Assembly: GCF_009759685.1 (NCBI RefSeq)
Contig: NZ_CP046654.1
Coordinates: 3,782,001-3,846,000, forward strand
From: Acinetobacter baumannii
GTDB taxonomy: Bacteria > Pseudomonadota > Gammaproteobacteria > Pseudomonadales > Moraxellaceae
Length of the DNA: 64,000 nucleotides
Direction of reading: 5' to 3'
The notes beneath the pieces are model-generated. The model was not told where the DNA came from, ran no database searches, and saw nothing but the letters and a program-made list of their open reading frames with translations. Position numbers and translations under genes: made by a program. Positions within the stretch are counted from its first letter, which is position 1. The number at the start of each line of letters is the position of its first letter. Shown here in pieces: positions 44,033 through 52,871 of the stretch.

Positions 44033-44076
44033 AGCCACCTCAATTTATATAATAAGTCATTTAAGCCAATTAAACT

Positions 44077-45789
44077 TTATTCAATAAATAATAAAGCTAA
44101 TCGAACCTGATCATATCCCATTCGAGGACTGGTTGCCTCAACAATTGGTCTTAGTTTGATCGAACCATCATCAGAAAAATGATCCGGATTTTGGCGTTTT
44201 TTCAACTTCTTATAAATTTTACGTACTTCTTCGACCACTTCTTCACCAGGATGGGCAACCGAAATATCTAGCTTTTGTTCTTTATGCAGTCGAGCCAAGT
44301 GATTAATAATGGTTGCAGGTGTTAGACCACGTTCATGTGCAATATCTTCAATTTCGTAGCCTTCTTCAAACAATGCACGAGTTTCATCCAAAGTCGCTGA
44401 GGCGTAATTTTGCTTCTCGCCTCTCGCTAGTTTTTTCTCATTTCTTGAAATCTCAGTTTCATTTAAGGTTCCACCACAATGACGAATAAAGGCTTTATGT
44501 TGAGCCGTTAAATCGACATTAGCAAAATTATCTTCGGCTTCTTTAGAAAGCTCTTGAAAACGGCGATCAGCTTTTACAGCCAGACTATCTAACTCCAAAG
44601 CTTGTTCATTAAAACCTAATAATTTTAACCCTGTTAAAGACTTCAAACGTGAGAGCGCAACATAACCTTGCCCTTTTTCAAAGGTATGCATCAGGTTAAT
44701 TTCAGCAGCTTCCAAAGTCATACCTTGGCTTTTATGAATGGTAATCGCCCATGCCAAACGAAGTGGAATTTGCTGAAAACTTGCAATGACTTTTCCTGCT
44801 TCATTTTCAATTGACCATGTTTCAGGCGCTACCAGCAAAGTTGTACCATCGGTTAATTTTACCTTTGGCAATAACCCATTTTCGTCATCTTCTTCAAAAC
44901 CGATCACCTCACCTAAACTTCCGTTGATATAACCCATATCAAAGTTGTTTTTTACAAACATCACTTTGGCATGTTTTTTAAGTGTGAGTTCTTCCGGAGC
45001 ACGAACTGAAGACTTTAAAGTTTCTAATAATTTTTCATTACCGTCTAAAACGGCATTAAATTGATGTCCTTCATTATCAATTTCGTTTAAGTGCTGATAA
45101 TTGATATTGTCGACATCCATGTTATGCGTATAAAGACGAGTAAAGGTTTCGCCAATGTCATGAGTACGGGATTGATGCAAAGCTTGCAAATGCTCGGTTT
45201 GAATACTTTGCGCACGAATCGCATTTAATATCTGATTCAGAATTTCATCATCTTGGCGGTGTTGTTCTGTTAAATAACATACCCGAAATTTGGCTTCGAC
45301 CCATGCATCAGACATAAAACAGAATTTGTCACGGTTGGCTTCACCATTACGGCCTACAGGCGGCAACTGGAAGAAATCTCCAGCCACAATCACTTGAATG
45401 CCACCGAATGCTTCATCACTTTCTTTAAAATATTTTAAAACCTGATTGACCAGATTAAGCTGCTTCGCATGGAGCATTGAGATTTCATCAATCACAAGAA
45501 CTTGCGCGTTTTCAAGGTGTTCCTTGAGATATTTACGCTCTTTCATCCGTTTCAAGTCATCGTCAGTTAGATGATCTTTGATGCCAATACCAGCCCATGT
45601 ATGAATGGTCATGCCATTCATATGCGTTGCCGCAATACCGGTAGACGCTGTAATCGCTACAGGTACTTTACGCGCTTTTAAATAATGGATGTACTGATTG
45701 AGTGTATAGGTTTTCCCTGCACCAGCCGAACCGGTTAAAAAAACATTTTCACCTGCTTTTAGCAGTTTAAGTGCAGTTTCCTGTTTCAT
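44077..45789 (-). CDS. Pif1/RecD-like helicase with C-terminal helix-turn-helix
   Basis: A 570-residue superfamily 1B DNA helicase. Walker A GSAGAGKT (20-27), motif Ia ITASTGIAATHM, Walker B VLVIDEISML at about 98-107, GDFFQLPPVG, and LAWAITIHKSQGMTLEAAEI late in the core. After about residue 440 a helicase-associated helix-turn-helix follows (TLDETRALFEEGYEIEDIAH). Such helicases help resolve recombination or replication intermediates. A single gene, divergent from the alcohol dehydrogenase. Confidence 0.87.
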   Translation of the reverse strand: MKQETALKLLKAGENVFLTGSAGAGKTYTLNQYIHYLKARKVPVAITASTGIAATHMNGMTIHTWAGIGIKDHLTDDDLKRMKERKYLKEHLENAQVLVIDEISMLHAKQLNLVNQVLKYFKESDEAFGGIQVIVAGDFFQLPPVGRNGEANRDKFCFMSDAWVEAKFRVCYLTEQHRQDDEILNQILNAIRAQSIQTEHLQALHQSRTHDIGETFTRLYTHNMDVDNINYQHLNEIDNEGHQFNAVLDGNEKLLETLKSSVRAPEELTLKKHAKVMFVKNNFDMGYINGSLGEVIGFEEDDENGLLPKVKLTDGTTLLVAPETWSIENEAGKVIASFQQIPLRLAWAITIHKSQGMTLEAAEINLMHTFEKGQGYVALSRLKSLTGLKLLGFNEQALELDSLAVKADRRFQELSKEAEDNFANVDLTAQHKAFIRHCGGTLNETEISRNEKKLARGEKQNYASATLDETRALFEEGYEIEDIAHERGLTPATIINHLARLHKEQKLDISVAHPGEEVVEEVRKIYKKLKKRQNPDHFSDDGSIKLRPIVEATSPRMGYDQVRLALLFIE

Positions 45790-45901
45790 AATCTCATATG
45801 TACATCTTCAACAGCCCATAGCTTAACGATTTTCCCGAAAAATTTAAATGAATGAGCCAAATTTTCCATAAAAACAATATAAATCAATAACTAATATCAA
45901 G

Positions 45902-45928
45902 TTGGTATTTGGTAGGTTTTTGGTAGGT
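45902..45928. promoter_or_regulatory. Phased direct repeat upstream of the alcohol dehydrogenase
   Basis: TTTGGTAGGT occurs at 45908-45917 and again at 45919-45928, an exact 10-base repeat at an 11-bp period, with a partial copy just before it. The end of the array is 92 bases before the ATG. It resembles, on the other strand, the CCAACCTT repeats near the aldehyde dehydrogenase. Confidence 0.5.
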
Positions 45929-46019
45929 AGGAAAATAATCTACACATCACAATACTAAGGCCATGGTGAGGCTCACCTGTAATAACAAACAATGGATTTA
46001 TGGAAAAAGGAATCACTCC

Positions 46020-47192
46020 ATGGCTTTTAAAAATATTGCAGATCAAACAAACGGTTTTTATATTCCTTGCGTATCACTCTTTGGACCAGGATGTGCCAAA
46101 GAAATTGGAACAAAGGCGCAGAACCTCGGCGCAAAAAAAGCATTAATTGTGACCGATGAAGGGCTATTTAAATTTGGCGTTGCAGATCTTATCGCAAGCT
46201 ATTTAACCGAAGCAGGCGTAGCGAGCCATATTTTCCCGGGCGCGGAACCTAACCCAACCGATATTAATGTTCATAACGGTGTGAATGCCTATAACGAAAA
46301 TGGCTGTGACTTTATTGTGTCGTTAGGCGGTGGCTCATCTCATGACTGTGCAAAAGGGATTGGCTTAGTGACTGCGGGTGGTGGTCATATTCGTGACTAC
46401 GAAGGCATCGATAAAAGTAAAGTCCCAATGACGCCATTAATTGCAGTCAATACAACGGCTGGTACGGCATCTGAAATGACTCGTTTCTGTATTATTACCA
46501 ATACAGATACTCATGTAAAAATGGCTATTGTGGACTGGCGTTGTACCCCTCTCATTGCGATCGATGACCCGAAACTCATGATTGCAAAACCGGCTGGTTT
46601 AACCGCTGCAACAGGTATGGATGCACTAACCCATGCAGTTGAAGCATATGTTTCTACAGCAGCAAACCCAATTACTGATGCGTGTGCAGAAAAAGCAATC
46701 ACCATGATTAGTCAATGGTTACAACCCGCTGTCGCAAATGGTGAAAACATCGAAGCTCGTGATGCTATGAGCTATGCGCAGTACTTGGCTGGTATGGCAT
46801 TTAACAATGCATCTTTAGGTTATGTTCATGCAATGGCGCACCAGTTGGGCGGGTTCTACAACCTACCTCATGGTGTATGTAACGCAATCTTGCTACCACA
46901 TGTATGTGAATTTAACTTAATTGCTTGTCCAGATCGTTATGCAAAAATCGCAGAATTAATGGGTGTAAATACGCACGGTCTCACCGTAACAGAAGCTGCG
47001 TATGCTGCAATTGATGCCATTCGTAAACTGTCTTCTTCAATTGGTATCCCATCTGGCTTAACAGAACTTGGCGTAAAAACTGAGGACCTCGCGGTGATGG
47101 CCGAAAACGCTCAAAAAGACGCATGTATGCTCACCAACCCACGTAAAGCAAACCATGCACAAGTTGTGGAGATTTTCAAAGCAGCACTTTAA
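46020..47192 (+). CDS. Iron-containing alcohol dehydrogenase
   Basis: A 390-residue group III dehydrogenase that oxidises primary alcohols such as ethanol with NAD+. The start at 46020 (MAFKNIADQ) has AAAGGA upstream; the longer frame is unlike the family. GGGSSHDCAKG (about 97-107) is the NAD site; TGMDALTHAVEAY and GYVHAMAHQLGG...LPHG carry the Asp and His metal ligands. It lies at the head of a module with an aldehyde dehydrogenase and ethanolamine genes. Homologous genes of A. baumannii are ethanol-induced, as I recall. Confidence 0.92.
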   Translation: MAFKNIADQTNGFYIPCVSLFGPGCAKEIGTKAQNLGAKKALIVTDEGLFKFGVADLIASYLTEAGVASHIFPGAEPNPTDINVHNGVNAYNENGCDFIVSLGGGSSHDCAKGIGLVTAGGGHIRDYEGIDKSKVPMTPLIAVNTTAGTASEMTRFCIITNTDTHVKMAIVDWRCTPLIAIDDPKLMIAKPAGLTAATGMDALTHAVEAYVSTAANPITDACAEKAITMISQWLQPAVANGENIEARDAMSYAQYLAGMAFNNASLGYVHAMAHQLGGFYNLPHGVCNAILLPHVCEFNLIACPDRYAKIAELMGVNTHGLTVTEAAYAAIDAIRKLSSSIGIPSGLTELGVKTEDLAVMAENAQKDACMLTNPRKANHAQVVEIFKAAL

Positions 47193-47217
47193 TACTGATG
47201 TAACGCTATGTTCCTGT

Positions 47218-47250
47218 AGTAAGTCAAATCCCTCCGACCGTTGACTTACT
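47218..47250 (+). terminator. First of two terminators after the alcohol dehydrogenase
   Basis: AGTAAGTCAA (47218-47227) pairs with TTGACTTACT (47241-47250), followed by TTTT. Confidence 0.75.
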
Positions 47251-47255
47251 TTTTG

Positions 47256-47290
47256 GGGAATACTTAGCTCCAGCGGTATTCCCTTTTTTT
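47256..47290 (+). terminator. Second, tandem terminator
   Basis: GGGAATAC (47256-47263) pairs with GTATTCCC (47276-47283), followed by seven T. Together with the preceding hairpin it strongly separates the dehydrogenase from the next gene. Confidence 0.8.
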
Positions 47291-47300
47291 AAAACCTATA

Positions 47301-47320
47301 CTCCAACCTTCTCTAAACCT
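47301..47320. promoter_or_regulatory. CCAACCTT element upstream of the hydrolase
   Basis: CTCCAACCTTCT (47301-47312) is identical over 12 bases to a copy between the regulator and aldehyde dehydrogenase genes; a degenerate second copy (TAAACCT) follows at an 11-bp offset. It ends about 66 bases before the hydrolase ATG. Confidence 0.4.
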
Positions 47321-47386
47321 GATTGACAATTTGCCCATTTCATTGAAGGATACTTAACATGACTTAATGACAATAGCTCGATAAAA

Positions 47387-48355
47387 ATGAATACATCTAC
47401 AGCTAAACACAATTATGCCCCAGATATTTTAGGTGCCGGCTATGAGCAGCTAACGCTCAACTTTCCAGATGATTATGAAGGTAAAGTTGTAGCCACCTTA
47501 GTTCGTAAAAAAGCCACTCAACCAACTCAAAAAGCGGTACTTTATATTCATGGTTTTTTAGATTATTTCTTTCAAACCGAAATGGCCGAGCAATTTAATG
47601 CCCATGGTTATGACTTCTATGCACTCGATTTAAGAAAATATGGCCGCTCAAAACTGCCTCATCAAATTTTCTATAATGTGCTCGATTTAAATGAATATGA
47701 TGCCGAAATTACTCAAGCATTAGAGATTATTGGCCAAGAAAAACATACACAAGTTTTACTTGCAGGTCACTCAACAGGCGGCTTAACGGCAACGCTTTAT
47801 GCTGCGCATCATCCTGATCATCCCCTCATTAAAGCACTCTGGGCGAATAGTCCGTTTTACGATTTTAATTTAAGCTTAGTCGAAAAGAAGTTTGGTATTC
47901 CAATGCTCAGTCGAGTAGGAAAATATCTGCCAAAAGTTAAATTTCCAAGCCAACTGAACAAATGGTACACCACCAGTCTTCATAAGCAGCTTAAAGGTGA
48001 ATGGGTTTTCAACCTCGATTGGAAACCAACCTCTGCCCCGACAGTTCAACTCAGCTTTGTACATGCAATTCATACTGCGCAAAAAGAAATTCACCGCGGT
48101 GTTAAATTGAATATTCCAGCCCTGATTATGCATTCGCACCAAACTAAAAACCCACGCAAATGGGGACCCGATGCAACTCAAAGCGATGTCATTTTAGACG
48201 TTAAAGACATTGCCAAATTTGGGAAAAAAATGAAAGGCGATGTCTCGGTTGTCTCTATTCACAATGGTTTACACGATTTAGTCCTTTCGGCCCAGCCAGT
48301 ACGGGAACAAGTCTATCAGCAACTATTCCAATGGCTGGATCAAAAAGTCACCTAA
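47387..48355 (+). CDS. Alpha/beta hydrolase (serine aminopeptidase/lysophospholipase type)
   Basis: A 322-residue cytoplasmic alpha/beta hydrolase. The nucleophile S129 is in LAGHSTGGL; YIHGFLDY at about 53-60 forms the oxyanion region; late HNGLHD supplies the His. The family includes monoglyceride lipases and esterases; the substrate is unknown. Its stop overlaps the stop of the convergent regulator by four bases, which is unusually tight. It lies inside the alcohol/ethanolamine module and carries the shared upstream repeat, so an ester feeding alcohols into the module is a possible substrate (inference). Confidence 0.82.
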   Translation: MNTSTAKHNYAPDILGAGYEQLTLNFPDDYEGKVVATLVRKKATQPTQKAVLYIHGFLDYFFQTEMAEQFNAHGYDFYALDLRKYGRSKLPHQIFYNVLDLNEYDAEITQALEIIGQEKHTQVLLAGHSTGGLTATLYAAHHPDHPLIKALWANSPFYDFNLSLVEKKFGIPMLSRVGKYLPKVKFPSQLNKWYTTSLHKQLKGEWVFNLDWKPTSAPTVQLSFVHAIHTAQKEIHRGVKLNIPALIMHSHQTKNPRKWGPDATQSDVILDVKDIAKFGKKMKGDVSVVSIHNGLHDLVLSAQPVREQVYQQLFQWLDQKVT

Positions 48356-49542
48356 CTTAGCTTAGGTGAGTCAATATATTTCACCAGCAATTGATGCGCA
48401 GGATGTTCACTCGGTAATAACTCCATAAGACGTTCTACCGCATCGATTGCTTCGGGAAAATGAGCTAAATGTTTAAGTAATAAATCTGTTTCTTGTGTTT
48501 TAAAAATCGCATCACTCAAGCGTGACTCAAGGCAGTCGCGCCATGCACACAGAAACGGACTTTCGGTTTTTGCCAGAAAAACTCCGGTATAGAGCTGCAA
48601 CGCAGAGGCGACATACCCAGCATCAAGCGCTTGTTCAGCTTGTAAAAAATCGGCCTCAACATGCACAAGTAACCGATATGGACGTGAACCAAGCAAACCT
48701 CCCAATATATCTCGCAATTGAGACATTTCAGCTTTAAGCGTACCCATGCTTACTTTACGCTCACCATAAAGTGCCTGATAGAGATGCTCTAAGGTTAAAC
48801 CATGCGGACATAGTGCCAATATCGTTAAAATTTCAATTTGACGCGGCGTCAATAATAAACTTTTGCCGTTAAATTTAACTTGTGGCGTCGAAAATGCCCG
48901 GATGTGTAAGTGCTGGCGCTGTTGTTCTAACAAGGCAGATTGAATAATGGAGGCACAACGCTCAGCGGCCAAAATGCCCAAGGTATTATGGTTTTTCCAT
49001 GTGGTTGATAAATCTACCACGCCCAAGGTTTGTTTTGAGTATGGATCGATAATGGGTGCCGCATAACAAACCCAATCGTGAATCGACTCCATATAATGTT
49101 CATTGGAAAAAACACAGCTTGATTGTTGAGTTTTTAAAGATAACGCCAATGCATTCGTACCTACAAATTCTTCACGCCATTGACCACCTTGTACAAAATG
49201 TACACGTTCAGCAGCACTCTGCATTTGAGCACTGGAAGCTGTCCAGATAATGGTACTACCAATGTCACCCACAGCAATGACCATAGAAGATTGCTCTGCA
49301 ATATGACGTAAGTCATCAGCACACTGGCTTAGTGCCAGATCTAAAGCATTTTGTGAAGCAGATTTTCTTTCAAGTAGAGGTGCTGCAAATCGTTCTTTAG
49401 GAATCGCAGCAGAAGCTGATCGTTCCCACGAGCTTGCAATACTTTGGCCGAGTTTGGCAGCGTTCTGAGGAGAGAGACTATTTTGCGTGCGCAGTTGATC
49501 AATCAACATCCGTTGCTGCAATAAATCCTTTTTTGTGAACAT
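48352..49542 (-). CDS. GAF-domain transcriptional regulator without AAA+ domain
   Basis: A 396-residue regulator. The N-terminal region (SWERSASAAIPKERF, then a GAF sensor about 70-200 with GGQWREEFVGTNALA) is like the AcoR family of acetoin/alcohol activators. Instead of the sigma-54 AAA+ domain, it has a winged-helix domain at about 225-290 (LLTPRQIEILTILALCPHGL) followed by a helical, BTAD-like tail. It is divergent from the aldehyde dehydrogenase with 143 bases between, so it probably controls the alcohol/ethanolamine module. The effector is unknown. Confidence 0.8.
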   Translation of the reverse strand: MFTKKDLLQQRMLIDQLRTQNSLSPQNAAKLGQSIASSWERSASAAIPKERFAAPLLERKSASQNALDLALSQCADDLRHIAEQSSMVIAVGDIGSTIIWTASSAQMQSAAERVHFVQGGQWREEFVGTNALALSLKTQQSSCVFSNEHYMESIHDWVCYAAPIIDPYSKQTLGVVDLSTTWKNHNTLGILAAERCASIIQSALLEQQRQHLHIRAFSTPQVKFNGKSLLLTPRQIEILTILALCPHGLTLEHLYQALYGERKVSMGTLKAEMSQLRDILGGLLGSRPYRLLVHVEADFLQAEQALDAGYVASALQLYTGVFLAKTESPFLCAWRDCLESRLSDAIFKTQETDLLLKHLAHFPEAIDAVERLMELLPSEHPAHQLLVKYIDSPKLS

Positions 49543-49572
49543 TTGTAAATTCCTTATATATTCACATTTCTA

Positions 49573-49595
49573 TTCCAACCTTTCTCCAACCTTCT
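49573..49595. promoter_or_regulatory. Phased CCAACCTT repeats between regulator and aldehyde dehydrogenase
   Basis: TCCAACCTT occurs at 49574-49582 and 49585-49593, identical copies at an 11-bp period. The site is 92 bases before the aldehyde dehydrogenase ATG and about 32 before the regulator start. An 11-bp period means the copies face the same side of the helix. Candidate operator for the divergent regulator. Confidence 0.55.
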
Positions 49596-49685
49596 TCTTT
49601 ATATCCTAATTATACAAAGTACGAAAGTACTTACTGACAGGGTTCTTGTTAGTCTTTAGTCCTAAAAAAGCAAAGGAATATTTAT

Positions 49686-51197
49686 ATGCGCTATATCGAT
49701 CCAAATCAACCAGGCTCAAAAGTTCAATTTAAATCACAATATGAAAATTTTATTGGCGGTGAATGGGTTGCACCTCTAAAGGGTGAATATTTTGATAATG
49801 TGTCACCAGTGGATGGAAAAGCTTTCACACGCATTCCACGCTCTAGTGCTGAAGATATTGAACTTGCTTTAGATGCAGCACACAAAGCAAAAGCTTCATG
49901 GAATAAATCTTCACCGACTACACGTTCTAATATACTTTTAAAAATTGCTGATCGTTTAGAAGCAAATCTTGAAATGCTTGCGGTTGCAGAAACTTGGGAT
50001 AACGGTAAAGCAGTTCGTGAAACTTTAGCAGCTGACCTTCCACTTGCAATCGACCATTTCCGTTATTTCGCAGGGTGTATTCGTGCTCAAGAAGGCGGCA
50101 TCTCTGAAATTGATGAAGATACCATTGCCTACCATTTCCATGAACCACTAGGTGTGGTTGGTCAAATCATTCCATGGAACTTCCCGATTTTAATGGCTGC
50201 ATGGAAGCTCGCTCCCGCTTTGGCGGCTGGTAACTGTGTGGTGATTAAGCCAGCTGAGCAAACTCCGGTAGGTATTTTGTTGGTTGCCGAACTCATCCAA
50301 GATATCTTACCGCCGGGCGTACTTAATATTGTGAATGGTTTCGGTGCAGAAGTTGGCCGTCCGTTAGCGACAAGCCCACGTATTGCCAAAATTGCGTTCA
50401 CAGGTTCAACTCAAACTGGGCAAATGGTGATGCAATATGCGACCGAAAATATTATTCCAGTCACGCTAGAGCTTGGCGGCAAGTCACCGAACCTTTTCTT
50501 TGAAGACATCATGGATAAACAAGATGACTTCTTAGAAAAAACGCTGGAAGGTTTTGCCATGTTTGCTTTAAACCAAGGTGAAGTATGTACTTGCCCTTCT
50601 CGTGCTTTAGTACAAGAAAGTATTGCTGATCAATTCTTAGAGTTGGCCGTCGAACGTGTAAAATGTATTAAAACTGGTCATCCTCTTGATACTGAAACCA
50701 TGATTGGTGCTCAAGCATCTTTGCAACAACAAGAGAAAATCTTACGTTGTATTAATACGGGCCGTGAAGAAGGTGCAGAACTTTTACTGGGTGGTAGTGG
50801 CCGTAAAGAAGTAGGTGATGGTTTCTATGTTGATCCGACTATTTTTAAAGGCCACAACAGCATGCAAGTTTTCCAAGAAGAAATTTTTGGTCCTGTACTG
50901 GCTGTGACAACATTTAAAGACTTTGACGATGCAATCAAAATTGCCAACGACACTATGTATGGTTTAGGTGCAGGTGTATGGTCACGTTCAGCCCATATTT
51001 CTTACCGCGCTGGTCGTGCTATTGAGGCGGGTCGTGTCTGGACAAACTGCTATAACATCTATCCTGCGCATGCTGCATTTGGTGGTTACAAGAAGTCTGG
51101 TATTGGTCGTGAAAACCATAAGATGATGCTGGATCACTATCAACAAACCAAAAACTTGTTGGTGAGTTATTCAACCAAACCAATGGGCTTCTTCTAA
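49686..51197 (+). CDS. NAD-dependent aldehyde dehydrogenase (acetaldehyde type, ExaC/AldB-like)
   Basis: A 503-residue tetramer-forming class enzyme oxidising acetaldehyde to acetate. [20 protein letters not shown] (161-180) and FTGSTQTG (238-245) bind NAD; E262 in LELGGKSPN is the general base; the nucleophile is C301 in [11 protein letters not shown]. The doubled CTC motif is typical of the AldB/ExaC group. It takes acetaldehyde from the alcohol dehydrogenase and from EutBC next door. It is divergent from its likely regulator and ends at a terminator. Confidence 0.92.
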   Translation: MRYIDPNQPGSKVQFKSQYENFIGGEWVAPLKGEYFDNVSPVDGKAFTRIPRSSAEDIELALDAAHKAKASWNKSSPTTRSNILLKIADRLEANLEMLAVAETWDNGKAVRETLAADLPLAIDHFRYFAGCIRAQEGGISEIDEDTIAYHFHEPLGVVGQIIPWNFPILMAAWKLAPALAAGNCVVIKPAEQTPVGILLVAELIQDILPPGVLNIVNGFGAEVGRPLATSPRIAKIAFTGSTQTGQMVMQYATENIIPVTLELGGKSPNLFFEDIMDKQDDFLEKTLEGFAMFALNQGEVCTCPSRALVQESIADQFLELAVERVKCIKTGHPLDTETMIGAQASLQQQEKILRCINTGREEGAELLLGGSGRKEVGDGFYVDPTIFKGHNSMQVFQEEIFGPVLAVTTFKDFDDAIKIANDTMYGLGAGVWSRSAHISYRAGRAIEAGRVWTNCYNIYPAHAAFGGYKKSGIGRENHKMMLDHYQQTKNLLVSYSTKPMGFF

Positions 51198-51204
51198 GTT
51201 TCGC

Positions 51205-51225
51205 ACCAAGTTGATACCAAACTAT
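51205..51225. promoter_or_regulatory. ACCAA repeats at 11-bp period after the aldehyde dehydrogenase
   Basis: ACCAA at 51205-51209 and 51216-51220 repeat with the same 11-bp period as the other candidate operators, though the match is weaker. It is about 200 bases before the ethanolamine permease gene and precedes the terminator, so its role is doubtful. Confidence 0.25.
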
Positions 51226-51262
51226 CAACGCTAGAAGGAAGCAAGCTCATTAATTATATAAG

Positions 51263-51288
51263 AAGCCGGTAATTTAGATTGCTGGCTT
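51263..51288 (+). terminator. Terminator after the aldehyde dehydrogenase
   Basis: AAGCCGGTAA (51263-51272) pairs with TTGCTGGCTT (51279-51288), with two G-U wobbles in the RNA, followed by TTTT. Confidence 0.75.
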
Positions 51289-51418
51289 TTTTATTTAATA
51301 CAGTCAGCTCTCAAATTTTTACTATCCGGAATAAAAAAGCGTCATCTAATATTTAAAGCGCACCATTTAGGCATTGCTTTTGCATTCATTCATACAAACC
51401 AACTCGCAGGAGTATTGT

Positions 51419-52855
51419 ATGAATCAACCAGAAACAGCTTCCGTTATTTCTTCAAGTGCAGAAGTCTCATCAGCAGAATATTTTGCTCAGCGTCAACTTA
51501 AACAAGGTACCGTGGGTTGGTTACTCCTGATTGGTTTAGGCGTAGCGTATGTGATATCAGGTGATTTTGCCGGCTGGAACTTTGGTATTGCTCAAGGTGG
51601 TTGGGGTGGTATGTTTATTGCCACTGCTCTTGCTGCTTTGATGTACCTGTGCCTATGTCTTTCTATGTCAGAAATGTCCACCATGATGCCGACAGCAGGT
51701 GGCGGTTATAGTTTTGCCCGTGCTGCCTTTGGACCTTTTGGTGGTTATTTAACAGGCACAGCGATTTTAATTGAATACGCAATTGCGCCTGCCGCTATTG
51801 CCGTATTCATTGGTGGTTATTGCGAATCTCTATTTGGTATTAATGGCTGGATGATTTACCTCGCCTGTTACGCCATTTTTATGGGTATACATCTCAAAGG
51901 TGCTGGCGAAGCTTTAAAAATCATGTTTGCGATTACACTTGTCGCCGCTGTTGCCCTTGTCGTGTTTATTGGGGCAATGATTCCACACTTTAATGCACAA
52001 AATTTATTTGATATTCCAGTTAGTACAGGTGTTGGCGCAAGTCTTTTTTTACCTCATGGCTACTTGGGCATCTGGGCCGCGGTTCCTTTTGCTATCTGGT
52101 TTTTTCTTGCAGTAGAAGGTGTTCCGTTAGCAGCAGAAGAAGCAAAAGATCCAGCCAAATCTCTGCCACGCGGTTTAATCGGTGCAATGCTCATCTTAAC
52201 AGCATTTGCCATGCTTATTTTGTTCTTGGGTGCAGGTGCAGCAGGTGCAAGTACTTTACAAAACTCAGGCGCTCCTCTGGTAGATGCTTTGGTTAAAGTT
52301 TATGGCACCAACACTTGGCTTGCGACATTCGTAAACTTTGTGGGTTTAGCTGGTTTAATCGCAAGTTTCTTCTCAATTATCTATGCCTATTCGCGTCAAA
52401 TCTTTGCATTGTCACGAGCTGGTTACTTACCTACTTCACTCTCTTTAACCAATAAAAATAAAGCCCCTTATCTTGCAATTATTATTCCGGGCATTATCGG
52501 GTTCTTACTTTCACTTACCAAAGAAGGCGATTCACTCATTTTAATCGCGGTTTTTGGCGCAACTATTTCTTATGTGCTGATTCTTTTATCACACATCAAA
52601 CTGCGCTTATCTAAACCCGACATGCCTCGTCCTTATAAAACTCCAGGAGGAGTCATCACTTCAAGCATTGCACTAGTTTTAGCAGTCGCTGCTGTGATCG
52701 CAGGTTTTGTTGTTAATCCGAAAGTGTGGTTTATTGCTGCCGGTATCTATGTCGTATTTATTGCTTACTTTTTGTTCTACAGCCGCTATCATTTAGTGAA
52801 AGGAACACCAGAAGAAGAGTTTGCAAATATTAAAGCCGCAGAACAAGAACTATAA
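51419..52855 (+). CDS. eat: Ethanolamine permease (APC superfamily)
   Basis: A 478-residue inner-membrane permease with about twelve helices. The start at 51419 (MNQPETAS) has AGGAG eight bases upstream. GWLLLIGLGVAYVISGDFAG and WNFGIAQGGWGGMFIATAL follow the pattern of the ethanolamine permease group, and the gene leads directly into eutB (16 bases) and eutC. It imports ethanolamine for EutBC. This type replaces EutH of enteric bacteria. Confidence 0.9.
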   Translation: MNQPETASVISSSAEVSSAEYFAQRQLKQGTVGWLLLIGLGVAYVISGDFAGWNFGIAQGGWGGMFIATALAALMYLCLCLSMSEMSTMMPTAGGGYSFARAAFGPFGGYLTGTAILIEYAIAPAAIAVFIGGYCESLFGINGWMIYLACYAIFMGIHLKGAGEALKIMFAITLVAAVALVVFIGAMIPHFNAQNLFDIPVSTGVGASLFLPHGYLGIWAAVPFAIWFFLAVEGVPLAAEEAKDPAKSLPRGLIGAMLILTAFAMLILFLGAGAAGASTLQNSGAPLVDALVKVYGTNTWLATFVNFVGLAGLIASFFSIIYAYSRQIFALSRAGYLPTSLSLTNKNKAPYLAIIIPGIIGFLLSLTKEGDSLILIAVFGATISYVLILLSHIKLRLSKPDMPRPYKTPGGVITSSIALVLAVAAVIAGFVVNPKVWFIAAGIYVVFIAYFLFYSRYHLVKGTPEEEFANIKAAEQEL

Positions 52856-52871
52856 ATAAAAGGATGTAACT

